64,000 nt of DNA from positions 186,001 to 250,000 of the forward strand of contig NZ_FVZE01000004.1 of NCBI RefSeq assembly GCF_900168325.1, read 5' to 3'. Source of the stretch: Novosphingobium mathurense. GTDB taxonomy: Bacteria; Pseudomonadota; Alphaproteobacteria; Sphingomonadales; Sphingomonadaceae. Below the pieces are notes generated by a model. It had not been told where the DNA came from, did not search any database, and worked only from the letters and a program-made list of their open reading frames with translations. Position numbers and translations under genes: made by a program. This document shows, piece after piece, positions 35,376 through 46,470 of this stretch (the first letter of the stretch is position 1; each line of letters starts with the position of its first letter).

Positions 35376-36235
35376 ACGCAACTTCGATGTCAGCCGCCAT
35401 CGCAGGCCTCGGTTATGCCATGGGGCCTCAGGTGGTCGGGCAATGCCGCGCCCTGTTCGGTGCCGAGCAGGAGCCGATTGCAGAGAGGCTTGCGCCAGTC
35501 GCTCTCGATTGCGCCTATGGTCCCGATCCGCGCCATCGCCTCGATCTCTACCGCGAGGGCGGGATGCCCGAATTGCTCAGGCCGGTCGTCCTGTTCGTGC
35601 ATGGCGGGGGCTTCCTGCTCGGTGACAAGGGCGGGGAGAGTGGCTGGGCGAACGCGCACGTTGGGCGCTGGGCTGCCATGAACGGAATGCTCGGTGCAGT
35701 GATGAACTATCGTCTCGCGCCAGCGCACATGTTCCCCTCGGGGGGCGAGGATGTCGCCAAGGCGGTCGACTGGCTGTGCACCAATGCGGCTCGGTTCGGC
35801 GGTGATCCGCAGCGAATTCTGCTTGTCGGAACCTCGGCAGGATCGGTCCATCTCGCGAGCTTCATGAAGCTGCGAGACGATCATGCGTCGTTGGTGCGCG
35901 GCGCGGTGCTCTTGTCAGGTCTCTATGGCTACACCCCGCTCGATGAACGCGATGAGTTCTATTACGGACCGCAAGCGCTTTATGCGCAGCGCATGCCACG
36001 GGAGGCCGTCGCCGCAACCGGGCTGCCGTTGCTCATCGCCTGCGCGCAATTCGACCCACCGCGCTTTCAGGCCGAATGGGCAGGGCTCTTGCAGGAACGT
36101 CTGGAGCGCCACGGCCGTCTGCCGCGCTGCCACTACGCAAGCGGCCATAATCATTACTCGCTAGCCATGCATATCGGGACAGCGGACCGTCGTCTCACCG
36201 ATGAAATGCTGGCTTTCTTTGCTGACTTAGCCTGA
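35372..36235 (+). CDS. alpha/beta-hydrolase esterase, HSL-like
   Basis: A 287-residue alpha/beta hydrolase. The oxyanion motif is HGGGFLLGD, the nucleophile elbow GTSAGS about residue 150, and the acid Asp lies near CAQFDPP with the catalytic His in SGHNHYS about residue 265. HGGG plus GxSxG marks the hormone-sensitive-lipase/carboxylesterase group. No signal peptide is evident. Candidates are acyl, methyl or hydroxycinnamoyl esters of plant phenolics. The start is a GTG coupled to the upstream membrane protein. Confidence 0.82.
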   Translation: MNATSMSAAIAGLGYAMGPQVVGQCRALFGAEQEPIAERLAPVALDCAYGPDPRHRLDLYREGGMPELLRPVVLFVHGGGFLLGDKGGESGWANAHVGRWAAMNGMLGAVMNYRLAPAHMFPSGGEDVAKAVDWLCTNAARFGGDPQRILLVGTSAGSVHLASFMKLRDDHASLVRGAVLLSGLYGYTPLDERDEFYYGPQALYAQRMPREAVAATGLPLLIACAQFDPPRFQAEWAGLLQERLERHGRLPRCHYASGHNHYSLAMHIGTADRRLTDEMLAFFADLA

Positions 36236-36245
36236 GGACAAGAAC

Positions 36246-37568
36246 ATGCCGAACATTCCCGCCCTCGACCGCCGTAGCCTGCTTGCCGCCGGCGCCATGC
36301 TGAGCGCTGCGCCGGCCTTCGCCCGCTCCGTTCGTCAGGCGAATCCACGCTTCCCCGAAGCTTTTCTGTGGGGTGCCGCCACGGCGCCGCATCAGGTCGA
36401 GGGCAACAATACGGCCAGCGACTTGTGGTTTATGGAGAACCAGCAGCCGACTATCTTCGCTGCGCCTTCCGGCGATGCCTGCAACAGTCTCGAACTGTGG
36501 AGCACGGATCTCGATATCGTCAAAAGCCTCGGGCTCAACAGCTACCGCTTCGGCGTCGAGTGGGCGCGGATCGAGCCTGAAGCGGGCCAGTTCTCCCAGG
36601 CCATGCTCGATCACTACAAGGCCATCGTCGCGGGCTGCCACGAGCGGGGGTTGAGGCCGCTCGTCGCGTTCAATCACTTTACCGCTCCGCGCTGGTTCAG
36701 CGCCCAGGGCGGCTGGATGAATCCGGAAGCGCCGCAGCTTTTTGCCCGTTATTGCGACAGGGTCGCTCGCGCCATCGGCGCGGACATTGCCATGGCGATG
36801 ACGCTGAACGAGCCCAACATTCTCGCGATCCTGCGCCCGATGTTGCCGGGGCAGGTCTGGGACCTGCAGCGTGCCACGCTGGAAGCAGCCGCAAGGCGGC
36901 TTGGCGTCGAGCGGTTCTCCTGTGCCAATATTGCGGCGAAGGAAGATATCGATGCTGTCGAGGCAGGTCTTGCCGAGGGTCACAAGGCCGCGCGTATGGC
37001 CATCAAAGCCGTCGCGCCCGACTTGCCGGTGGGACTTACACTGTCCGTAATTGACGATCAGGCCGCAGGAAGGAACTCGATACGCGACCGCGTCCGCGAG
37101 GAAACCTACGGCAAATGGCTTGAACTCGCCAAGTCAGATGACTACATCGGGGTGCAGAATTACGAACGTGCGGTCTGGGGCGAAAAGGGCCGGATTCCGC
37201 CACCCGCAGATAGCGACCGCAACTGGTCCGGAACCGAAGTATGGGCACCTTCCCTGGCCGGTGCCGTGCGCTACGTCCATGAGGCCACGGGCAGGCCGAT
37301 CCTCGTGTCGGAACATGGTGTCGGCACGAACGACGATACCTTGCGTGCCCGCTTTATCCCGGCCGCGCTCGAGAGCCTGAAGCGGGTCATGGACCAAGGG
37401 GTGCCGGTGCTGGGCTACGTCCATTGGTCGCTTCTGGACAATTTCGAGTGGATCTTCGGCTACAAGCCCAGGTTCGGTCTGTGCTCTGTCGATCGCGAGA
37501 CATTCGAACGCACGCCCAAGGCGAGTGCGAAGGTGCTGGGAGCAATCGCCATGCGCAATACGCTCTAA
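36246..37568 (+). CDS. Tat-exported GH1 beta-glycosidase
   Basis: A 440-residue GH1 glycosidase. The N-terminus MPNIPALDRRSLLAAGAMLSAAPAFA is a Tat signal peptide with the twin-arginine pair followed by a hydrophobic run. The acid/base Glu is in TLNEPN about residue 197, and the nucleophile Glu in ILVSEHGVG about residue 355. GGAT-type TIM-barrel opening FLWGAATAPHQVEG is clear. It would hydrolyse beta-glucosides in the periplasm after folding in the cytoplasm, which complements the GH106 rhamnosidase in removing a rutinose- or neohesperidose-type disaccharide. It follows the esterase by 10 nt. Confidence 0.9.
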   Translation: MPNIPALDRRSLLAAGAMLSAAPAFARSVRQANPRFPEAFLWGAATAPHQVEGNNTASDLWFMENQQPTIFAAPSGDACNSLELWSTDLDIVKSLGLNSYRFGVEWARIEPEAGQFSQAMLDHYKAIVAGCHERGLRPLVAFNHFTAPRWFSAQGGWMNPEAPQLFARYCDRVARAIGADIAMAMTLNEPNILAILRPMLPGQVWDLQRATLEAAARRLGVERFSCANIAAKEDIDAVEAGLAEGHKAARMAIKAVAPDLPVGLTLSVIDDQAAGRNSIRDRVREETYGKWLELAKSDDYIGVQNYERAVWGEKGRIPPPADSDRNWSGTEVWAPSLAGAVRYVHEATGRPILVSEHGVGTNDDTLRARFIPAALESLKRVMDQGVPVLGYVHWSLLDNFEWIFGYKPRFGLCSVDRETFERTPKASAKVLGAIAMRNTL

Positions 37569-37585
37569 CCAGCGTTTTGCCCGCT

Positions 37586-38446
37586 TTAGCTCGTGCGAGC
37601 GCCGGACTTGTCCGCCAGCGGTCGCCTGCCGGTCATGCGCCTGTAGAAGCGCGAGAAATAGGACGGATCGGAAAAGCCCAATTCGTCGGCAACCTCGACA
37701 ATGCTGGCATTGCTGAAGAAAAGCAGCCGCTGCGCTTCAAGCACGAGACGTGCGTGGATCAGTTCGACGGGCGTGCAGTCCAGCCTCTTGCGGCATATGC
37801 GCGTCAGCGTCTTTCCGGTGATGCCTAGGCGCTCGGCGTACCAGCCCAGGCTCTTGTGTTCGCGCAAATGCAATTCGACCAATTGGCGGAAGCCCGAAAG
37901 GCGCTCGTCCTCAGCCGGTAGCACGTCGGCTTCCTCGGTGTCGGCGGGCAGCGAACGCACAAGCGCTTCGGCAAGCGCGAGGAACAGCGGCTGCGGCGTA
38001 CGCCAGTCGGACTGGATTACCAGCATCTCCTGGCAGAGCCAGTCGACGCGCTTCACATCTGCATCGGGTACCGTGCCGCAGGCGCCGCGGGTGAGGATAC
38101 GCAGCATCGGATCGGATGCGTCGCCGGCCCGGGCAATGAACCCGGGGGACAATGACAGGACATGGCCGGAGGTCTCCGGCGAGAAACGAAAGCCGTGCAC
38201 GCTGCCGATCGGCACGACCATGAAGCACGGTGCCTCGAGAGTCCGGACCAGATCGTCGCAGCGGAACTCGACCTGTCCCTGCGATACCAGCAGGGCCTGA
38301 ACGCTGAGAAGGTGGCGATGCGGTGCAATTTCCCAATCGTACAAGGCGCTTCGTGCTGCGATCGTCTCAATATGAGCGAAATCCGGTGGGGCTTCGGAGG
38401 TGTCTTCGCCATAGAGCAGGAAGTTGGGAATCGGGCTTGGGGGCAT
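37586..38446 (-). CDS. pobR: AraC-family regulator of 4-hydroxybenzoate catabolism (PobR-like)
   Basis: A 286-residue AraC/XylS regulator. An N-terminal cupin-like ligand domain precedes a C-terminal double helix-turn-helix. The first is YAERLGITGKTLTRICRKR. The second includes NASIVEVADELGFSDPSYFSRFYRRMTGRRP. It is divergent from pobA with a 126-nt gap, the usual arrangement for a PobR that activates the 4-hydroxybenzoate hydroxylase in the presence of 4-hydroxybenzoate. The start at 38446 begins the MPPSPIPNF reading. Longer starts run into the shared promoter. Confidence 0.87.
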   Translation of the reverse strand: MPPSPIPNFLLYGEDTSEAPPDFAHIETIAARSALYDWEIAPHRHLLSVQALLVSQGQVEFRCDDLVRTLEAPCFMVVPIGSVHGFRFSPETSGHVLSLSPGFIARAGDASDPMLRILTRGACGTVPDADVKRVDWLCQEMLVIQSDWRTPQPLFLALAEALVRSLPADTEEADVLPAEDERLSGFRQLVELHLREHKSLGWYAERLGITGKTLTRICRKRLDCTPVELIHARLVLEAQRLLFFSNASIVEVADELGFSDPSYFSRFYRRMTGRRPLADKSGARTS

Positions 38447-38560
38447 TGTGACTGTCCTGAAAGTACCGGCATATTGGTCCCGCTGTGCCTTCCTGTCGAG
38501 CCCTGCGCCGGTCATTTTATGGCAGGTATCGGACGCACCTTGTCAGAGTGCGCCGTTTGA

Positions 38561-39742
<1,182 letters not shown>

Positions 39743-39789
39743 AGGCAGATCCTGCTTGTCCTTTGGGTCGCATTCAAAGGAAAGAGGAA

Positions 39790-39814
39790 GGGGAGGCGCA
39801 AGCCTCCCCTTTTT
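39790..39814 (+). terminator. rho-independent terminator after pobA
   Basis: GGGGAGGC (39790-39797), loop GCAA, GCCTCCCC (39802-39809) and a run of five T form a near-ideal terminator with a GNRA-type tetraloop. Confidence 0.93.
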
Positions 39815-39833
39815 CGTTTGTGAAGCGGTATGC

Positions 39834-39866
39834 GCAACGATATAATTTTTTGCTAAGTATCGTTGC
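39834..39866. promoter_or_regulatory. operator-like inverted repeat before the second ligAB operon
   Basis: GCAACGATA (39834-39842) and TATCGTTGC (39858-39866) are a perfect 9-bp inverted repeat separated by a 15-nt AT-rich spacer. It ends about 99 nt before the start at 39965 and follows the pobA terminator, so it is likely a regulator site for the dioxygenase-P450 operon. The regulator is not known. Confidence 0.6.
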
Positions 39867-39964
39867 ATTGCTGCAGGATCGGAGCCGCAGTGCCGATTGC
39901 TTGATCCAGGTCAATACGCCGGGTCTTCTGGTGCGTCAGGCTCTCCTTCACGCGAAAGTGTCTG

Positions 39965-40375
39965 ATGGAGTTGCAGGCTATGGATGGGACGAGGAACCTC
40001 GCTGGCAACGGCGAAAGTGACAGGGCGCCGATTCCCGGCACGCCCCTGTTCGACGGGGAGGCTGCGGGCAGGGGCTATCAGCTCAATGCCATGTGCTACT
40101 CGTTCAACGATGCCCGTAACCGAGCGGCTTTTCTTGAGGACGAGGCCGGTTACTGCGACCGTTTTGGCCTGACGCCGCAGCAGCGCGATGCCGTTGCCGC
40201 GCGCAATGTGCTGGCGATGATCGAGGCTGGCGGGAACATCTACTATCTCGCCAAGCTCGCGGGAATTTTCGGTTTCAACGTGCAGGACGTCGGTGCGCAG
40301 CAGACGGGCATGACCGTCGAGGCATTCAAGCAGATGCTGCTCGACCGGGCGCTGCCTGTTCAGGAAGGGGAATAA
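39965..40375 (+). CDS. LigA-like small subunit of a second extradiol dioxygenase
   Basis: A 136-residue all-helical protein of the protocatechuate 4,5-dioxygenase alpha-subunit family. GRGYQLNAMCYSFNDARNRAAFLEDE and NVLAMIEAGGNIYYLAKLAGIFGFNV match LigA helices. It is clearly more divergent from Sphingobium LigA than the copy at 49397 is. The ATG at 39965 is used. A second ATG at 39980 follows GGAG at a longer spacing. It is followed after 4 nt by its LigB partner. The substrate could be gallate, 3-O-methylgallate or another protocatechuate analogue. Confidence 0.85.
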   Translation: MELQAMDGTRNLAGNGESDRAPIPGTPLFDGEAAGRGYQLNAMCYSFNDARNRAAFLEDEAGYCDRFGLTPQQRDAVAARNVLAMIEAGGNIYYLAKLAGIFGFNVQDVGAQQTGMTVEAFKQMLLDRALPVQEGE

Positions 40376-40379
40376 GCTC

Positions 40380-41219
40380 ATGGCAAGGATCATCGGTGGA
40401 TACTTCACCAGCCACGTTCCCTCCATCGGCGGGGCAATCATGCGCGGCGATCAGGAAACGCCCTACTGGAAGCCTTTCTTCGATGGCTTCCCGCCCGTGC
40501 GCGAGTGGCTGGCAGAAACAAAGCCGGACGTGGCCGTCTGCTTCTACAACGACCATGGGCTCAACTTCTTTCTCGACAAGATGCCGACCTTCGCGGTGGG
40601 CGCAGCCAGGGAATACCGCAATGAGGACGAAGGCTGGGGCCTGCCGGTCTACAAGTCATTTGCCGGCCATCCTGACCTGAGCTGGCACGTCATCGAACAA
40701 CTTGTCGGTGACGAATTCGATGTGACGACTTGCCAGTCGATGTTGGTCGATCACGCGCTGTCGCTGCCGTTCGAACTGGCCTGGCCGGAAGTCGATGCCT
40801 GGCCGGTCAAGCTCGTGCCGATTGCCATCAATACGGTGCAGTTCCCGCTGCCTTCGGCGAAACGTTGCCTCGCGCTCGGGCGAAGCGTTCATAGGGCTCT
40901 GGCGGATTGGCAGGGTGACGAAAAGATCGTGGTCATCGGCACGGGCGGTCTGTCGCACCAGCTCGACGGTGAGCGCGCTGGCTTCATGAACCCCGATTAC
41001 GATCGCTTCTGCATGGACAACCTTGCCGCCGATCCGGACGCGCTTACGCGCGACAGCGTGCGAGACATCGTGCGTCTGGCCGGATCGCAGGGCGTCGAGA
41101 TCCTGAACTGGATCGCCGCGCGCGGGGCGCTGGGCGACACTGCCCGGGAGACCCATCGCAATTACCACATCCCCATTTCGAACACGGCCGCAGCGACGAT
41201 GCTGCTGGAAGCGGTCTGA
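40380..41219 (+). CDS. LigB-like catalytic subunit of a second extradiol dioxygenase
   Basis: A 279-residue type II extradiol dioxygenase. Iron ligands are visible at H12 (YFTSHVP) and H59 (FYNDHGLNFF), and the catalytic His is in GTGGLSHQLDG. Fe-binding Glu should lie near VEILNWIAARGAL. It has the same fold as the LigB at 49809 but differs in most loop residues, so it likely has a different substrate. It cleaves catechol-type rings without flavin or 2Fe-2S. Together with the LigA-like subunit and the P450 it forms a three-gene operon. Confidence 0.88.
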   Translation: MARIIGGYFTSHVPSIGGAIMRGDQETPYWKPFFDGFPPVREWLAETKPDVAVCFYNDHGLNFFLDKMPTFAVGAAREYRNEDEGWGLPVYKSFAGHPDLSWHVIEQLVGDEFDVTTCQSMLVDHALSLPFELAWPEVDAWPVKLVPIAINTVQFPLPSAKRCLALGRSVHRALADWQGDEKIVVIGTGGLSHQLDGERAGFMNPDYDRFCMDNLAADPDALTRDSVRDIVRLAGSQGVEILNWIAARGALGDTARETHRNYHIPISNTAAATMLLEAV

Positions 41220-41242
41220 CATCCAGGCGAATGGAGAGACAC

Positions 41243-42427
41243 ATGGCCATAACAGAAAAGCCGGGCTTCACTTTCGACCCCTATTCGCCCGCAATCGATG
41301 CGGACCCGTTTCCCGCCTACAAGGTGCTGCGCGACGAATATCCCTGCTTCTGGAGTGAGCAGGCCGGAAAATGGGTACTGTCGCGCTACGATGATATCCT
41401 TGCCGCCTTGTCCAACTGGCGGGTCTACAGTTCGGCGCAAGGCAATCTGGTCGACGAATTTCCCGGCCGCGCAGGGTCGACCCTCGGCAGTTCCGACCCG
41501 CCTCGGCATGACCGACTGCGCGGCCTGATTCAGTCGGCAGTGACCAAGCGCGCGCTCGACCACCTTATTGCGCCTGCCAGGGCTTCGGCGCGAACGCACC
41601 TTGATGCACTCGACGGCCGCAACAGCTTCGATTTCGTGGGTGAGTTCGGCTCGAAGGTGACGGTCGATCTGCTGTTCCACCTGTTCGCCCTGCCGCTGGA
41701 CAATGCCGATGAAGTCCGGCGCAATGCGGTGTTGATGGTCCAGACCGACCCGGTGACGCGGCAGAAGGCACCGGAACATCTCGCTGCTTTCGAGTGGATG
41801 GCCGATTATGCGCAAGACCTTGTGCGCGAACGCAAGAAGAATCCCGGCGACGATCTGCTGTCGAACTTCATCACCGCGGAAATCGACGGTGAAAAGCTGC
41901 TCGACAAGGAAGTCCAGCTTACGGTGACGACGCTCATCATGGCCGGGATCGAATCGCTTTCCGGCTTCTTCGGCATGTTCGCGCTCAACCTTGCGGACTA
42001 TCCCGAGGCCCGTCGCGCGATCGTGGCCGATCCCTCGCTGATTCCCGATGCGATGGAGGAATCGCTTCGCTTCAACACTTCGGCACAGCGGTTCAAGCGC
42101 ACGCTGACCTGTGACGTCGAGTTGCATGGGCAGACGATGAAGGCGGGGGATGCGGTCATTCTGTGCTATGGGTCGGCGAACCGGGACGAGCGCATGTTCG
42201 CCGATCCGGACACCTACGACATCACGCGTCGGCCCAAGCGGCATCTGGGGTTCGGTGGCGGGGTGCACTCGTGCCTCGGGTCGATGCTCGCACGCGTGGC
42301 GACGCAGGCCGCGTTCGAGGAACTCCTGGAGAGAATTCCGGAGTTCAGCCGCGTCGACGAGACACTGGCCTGGACCTCGTCGTCCAATTTCCGCAGCCCG
42401 AAAGTGCTTCGGCTTGCCATCGGTTGA
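41243..42427 (+). CDS. cytochrome P450
   Basis: A 394-residue soluble P450. The heme-binding segment FGGGVHSCLGS carries the proximal Cys at about residue 344. The ExxR motif lies in EESLRF, and the I-helix reads IMAGIESLSGF where the usual AGxxT threonine is a Ser. It begins 24 nt after the dioxygenase with a GGAGAG site. No ferredoxin or reductase gene is adjacent, so partners must be encoded elsewhere. Bacterial P450s such as CYP199, GcoA and SyoA O-demethylate methoxyaromatics, and a similar role feeding PobA or this LigAB is an inference. Confidence 0.88.
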   Translation: MAITEKPGFTFDPYSPAIDADPFPAYKVLRDEYPCFWSEQAGKWVLSRYDDILAALSNWRVYSSAQGNLVDEFPGRAGSTLGSSDPPRHDRLRGLIQSAVTKRALDHLIAPARASARTHLDALDGRNSFDFVGEFGSKVTVDLLFHLFALPLDNADEVRRNAVLMVQTDPVTRQKAPEHLAAFEWMADYAQDLVRERKKNPGDDLLSNFITAEIDGEKLLDKEVQLTVTTLIMAGIESLSGFFGMFALNLADYPEARRAIVADPSLIPDAMEESLRFNTSAQRFKRTLTCDVELHGQTMKAGDAVILCYGSANRDERMFADPDTYDITRRPKRHLGFGGGVHSCLGSMLARVATQAAFEELLERIPEFSRVDETLAWTSSSNFRSPKVLRLAIG

Positions 42428-42440
42428 TGGCCAAATGAAA

Positions 42441-42471
42441 GGCCCCGCCGGTTAGCTCCGACGGGGCCCTT
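42441..42471. terminator. bidirectional terminator between the P450 and ligI
   Basis: GGCCCCG-C-CGG pairs with CCG-A-CGGGGCC around a short loop, with A-rich sequence on one side and CTT on the other. It lies between two convergent genes (ends 42427 and 42494). Confidence 0.75.
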
Positions 42472-42493
42472 GTGTCTCGGCAATACCGGTGCC

Positions 42494-44433
<1,940 letters not shown>

Positions 44434-44441
<8 letters not shown>

Positions 44442-45108
44442 ACTTGAGGCCTTCCTTTTCAAGACGCTCACGCATCTTGTACATGTCGAGGCCAAGGACG
44501 CCGGCGGCGAGCTTCTCGCGCTTTTCGCCCTCGTTGGCTTCGCGTGCGCGGGCCTTTTCGAGCACTTCGGCGGCCTTTTCGCGCGGAACGACGACAACGC
44601 CGTCATCGTCGGCCACGATCACGTCGCCCGGCTGCACGGCGGCATTGGCGCATACGACGGGGACATTGACCGAACCGAGCGTATTCTTGACCGTGCCCTG
44701 CGCATAGACCGCCTTCGACCAGACGGGGAAACCCATTTCGGTGAGGTCGCGCACGTCACGGACGCCTGCGTCGATGACAAGGCCGCGGCAGCCGCGCGCC
44801 ATTGCGCTGGTTGCCAGCAGGTCGCCGAAGTAGCCGTCTTCGCATGGGCTGGTCGGTGCCAGCAGGAGGATATCGCCCTCCTTGAGCTGTTCGATGGCGA
44901 CATGGACCATCCAGTTGTCACCCGGAGGGGCGCTGATCGTCACTGCAGAACCGGCAATGCGTGCGCCGACATAGATCGGGCGCATGTAGCTGGCGAGCAG
45001 GCCGGTGCGGCCCTGCGCTTCATGGACGGTGGCGACGCCGCACTGGGCGAGGCCGTCGATAACCTCGGGGGCCGCGCGTTCGATGTTCTGGACGACAATA
45101 CCGCTCAT
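44434..45108 (-). CDS. ligK: 4-carboxy-4-hydroxy-2-oxoadipate aldolase
   Basis: A 224-residue RraA-like class II pyruvate aldolase. [43 protein letters not shown] and the metal/substrate region [17 protein letters not shown] fit the LigK/ProA family. It splits 4-carboxy-4-hydroxy-2-oxoadipate into pyruvate and oxaloacetate and often also decarboxylates oxaloacetate. It opens the minus-strand operon, divergent from the ligR-like gene with a 99-nt gap. Confidence 0.96.
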
Positions 45109-45207
45109 CAATCTACTCCTCTGCTTCCATGTACAGATGACGGACGCTCGGCCTAGGGGGAAAGAGAAACTTTGGACGAGCGATTGGTTTTGGCTAAGAG
45201 TGTCCGA
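45109..45207. promoter_or_regulatory. divergent ligK/ligR promoter region
   Basis: The 99-nt gap between ligK and the ligR-like gene should hold the LigR site and both promoters. A CGATTGGTTTTGG segment (45181-45193) shares CGATTGG-YY-TTG with a site at 46432-46443 before the ligJ operon, which may be a regulator half-site. Confidence 0.4.
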
Positions 45208-46362
45208 ATGGAAATATGGAGTCTCAATCTTCGGCACTTGCGGGCCGTGGCGAAAATCGCGGAACTCGGCACAGTGAATGCAGCTGCCGCAGCGGTAAAC
45301 CTCAGTCAGCCCGCCATAACACAGGCGTTGAGTCGGCTGGAGGCGATGCTGGGTCTGCCACTGTTCGAACGTCGGCATGACGGGATGATTCCGACTCGCG
45401 CCGGCGATGTGCTGGCGCCGCGGATCATGACCGCGCTCGCCCATATCCAGAGCCCGCACGTCACGATGTCCCGCCTGCGCGCATTGCTCGCCCTGGCCGA
45501 GACCGGAAGCTACGCCGGGGCGGGGCAGGAGACCGGCCTGTCGCTGCCGTCGATCCACCGCGCAGTGAACGATCTTGCGCTGGCGCTGCGCCGGCCGCTC
45601 GTGGTGCGGCGGGGCAAGTTCGTCATTCCGACCGAGGCAGGCAACCAGCTGGCCCGGGAGTTTCGCCTTGCCCGCGTGGAGCTTGAGGCAGGCCTTTCGG
45701 AAGTGGAGGCACTGCGTGGTTACGAAACCCGGCGGATCGCGATTGGCGCGATGCCGCTTTCGCGCGCCCGGGTGCTGCCCGCGGCAGTGGCGCGGTTTCT
45801 CTCTCGCCGACCTCAGGTGAAGCTTACGATCGTCGAGGGGTCTCGCGCCGAACTGGTGGAGCCCCTGCGCAATGGTTCGCTCGACGTCATCGTTGGCGCC
45901 CTGCGCGATCCGCTGATCGAGGAGGACCTGATCCAGCGCCCTCTGTTCGACGACGCCCCCGCCATCTTTGCGCGCAAGGGCCATCCGCTCAGCAACGGCA
46001 ACCCGACGCCGGCCCAGATGGCAAGCTATCCCTTCTGTCTTGCGCCGCGCGGCACGCCGCTGCGGGATAGCTTCGAGCGGTATTTTACCGAGAACGGACA
46101 GGTCCTACCTGAAGTGCCGGTGGAATCGGGCTCGGCCCTGATGATCCGGCAGGTCATGATGAATTCGAACTTTCTGGCTCTGTTGTCGCCGGACCAGATG
46201 CAGGTGGAAGTGCAGGCGGGCTGGCTGTGCGAACTGGCTCGCTTGCCGCAGGCTTATCAGCGCACGATCGGCATGACGACGCGCGCTTCCTTGCGTCCGA
46301 CCGAGGTTCAGGCAGAGTTCTTCGCGGATCTGCAGGCCGCGGCAACGGAAATTGCCGAGTAG
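45208..46362 (+). CDS. ligR: LysR-type activator of the lig genes, with two helix-turn-helix regions
   Basis: A 384-residue LysR-family protein, about 80 residues longer than usual. The N-terminal region has one classic winged helix ([33 protein letters not shown], about 25-60) and then a second LysR-like one ([33 protein letters not shown], about 100-135) before the effector domain (from about 185). GbpR and LigR-type regulators have such a tandem layout. It sits between ligK and the ligJ operon and probably activates both in response to protocatechuate or gallate. ATG at 45208 was chosen. A TTG 36 nt upstream is possible. Confidence 0.85.
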   Translation: MEIWSLNLRHLRAVAKIAELGTVNAAAAAVNLSQPAITQALSRLEAMLGLPLFERRHDGMIPTRAGDVLAPRIMTALAHIQSPHVTMSRLRALLALAETGSYAGAGQETGLSLPSIHRAVNDLALALRRPLVVRRGKFVIPTEAGNQLAREFRLARVELEAGLSEVEALRGYETRRIAIGAMPLSRARVLPAAVARFLSRRPQVKLTIVEGSRAELVEPLRNGSLDVIVGALRDPLIEEDLIQRPLFDDAPAIFARKGHPLSNGNPTPAQMASYPFCLAPRGTPLRDSFERYFTENGQVLPEVPVESGSALMIRQVMMNSNFLALLSPDQMQVEVQAGWLCELARLPQAYQRTIGMTTRASLRPTEVQAEFFADLQAAATEIAE

Positions 46363-46470
46363 CGCAAGCTGTTGAAACGGGTGCGGTCCGGGAGAATGGA
46401 TTAGTCTCAGATTATATCGCAAAGCCAGTTCCGATTGGCCTTGATGCGGGTGGCAGGGCATTGAGGCTTC

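Noticed and set aside
46374..46404. Possible fifth copy of the bipartite element (TTGAAAC ... GGATTAG)
   Set aside because: The first GAAAC repeat is missing and the distance from GAAAC to GGATT is 24 instead of 28 nt.
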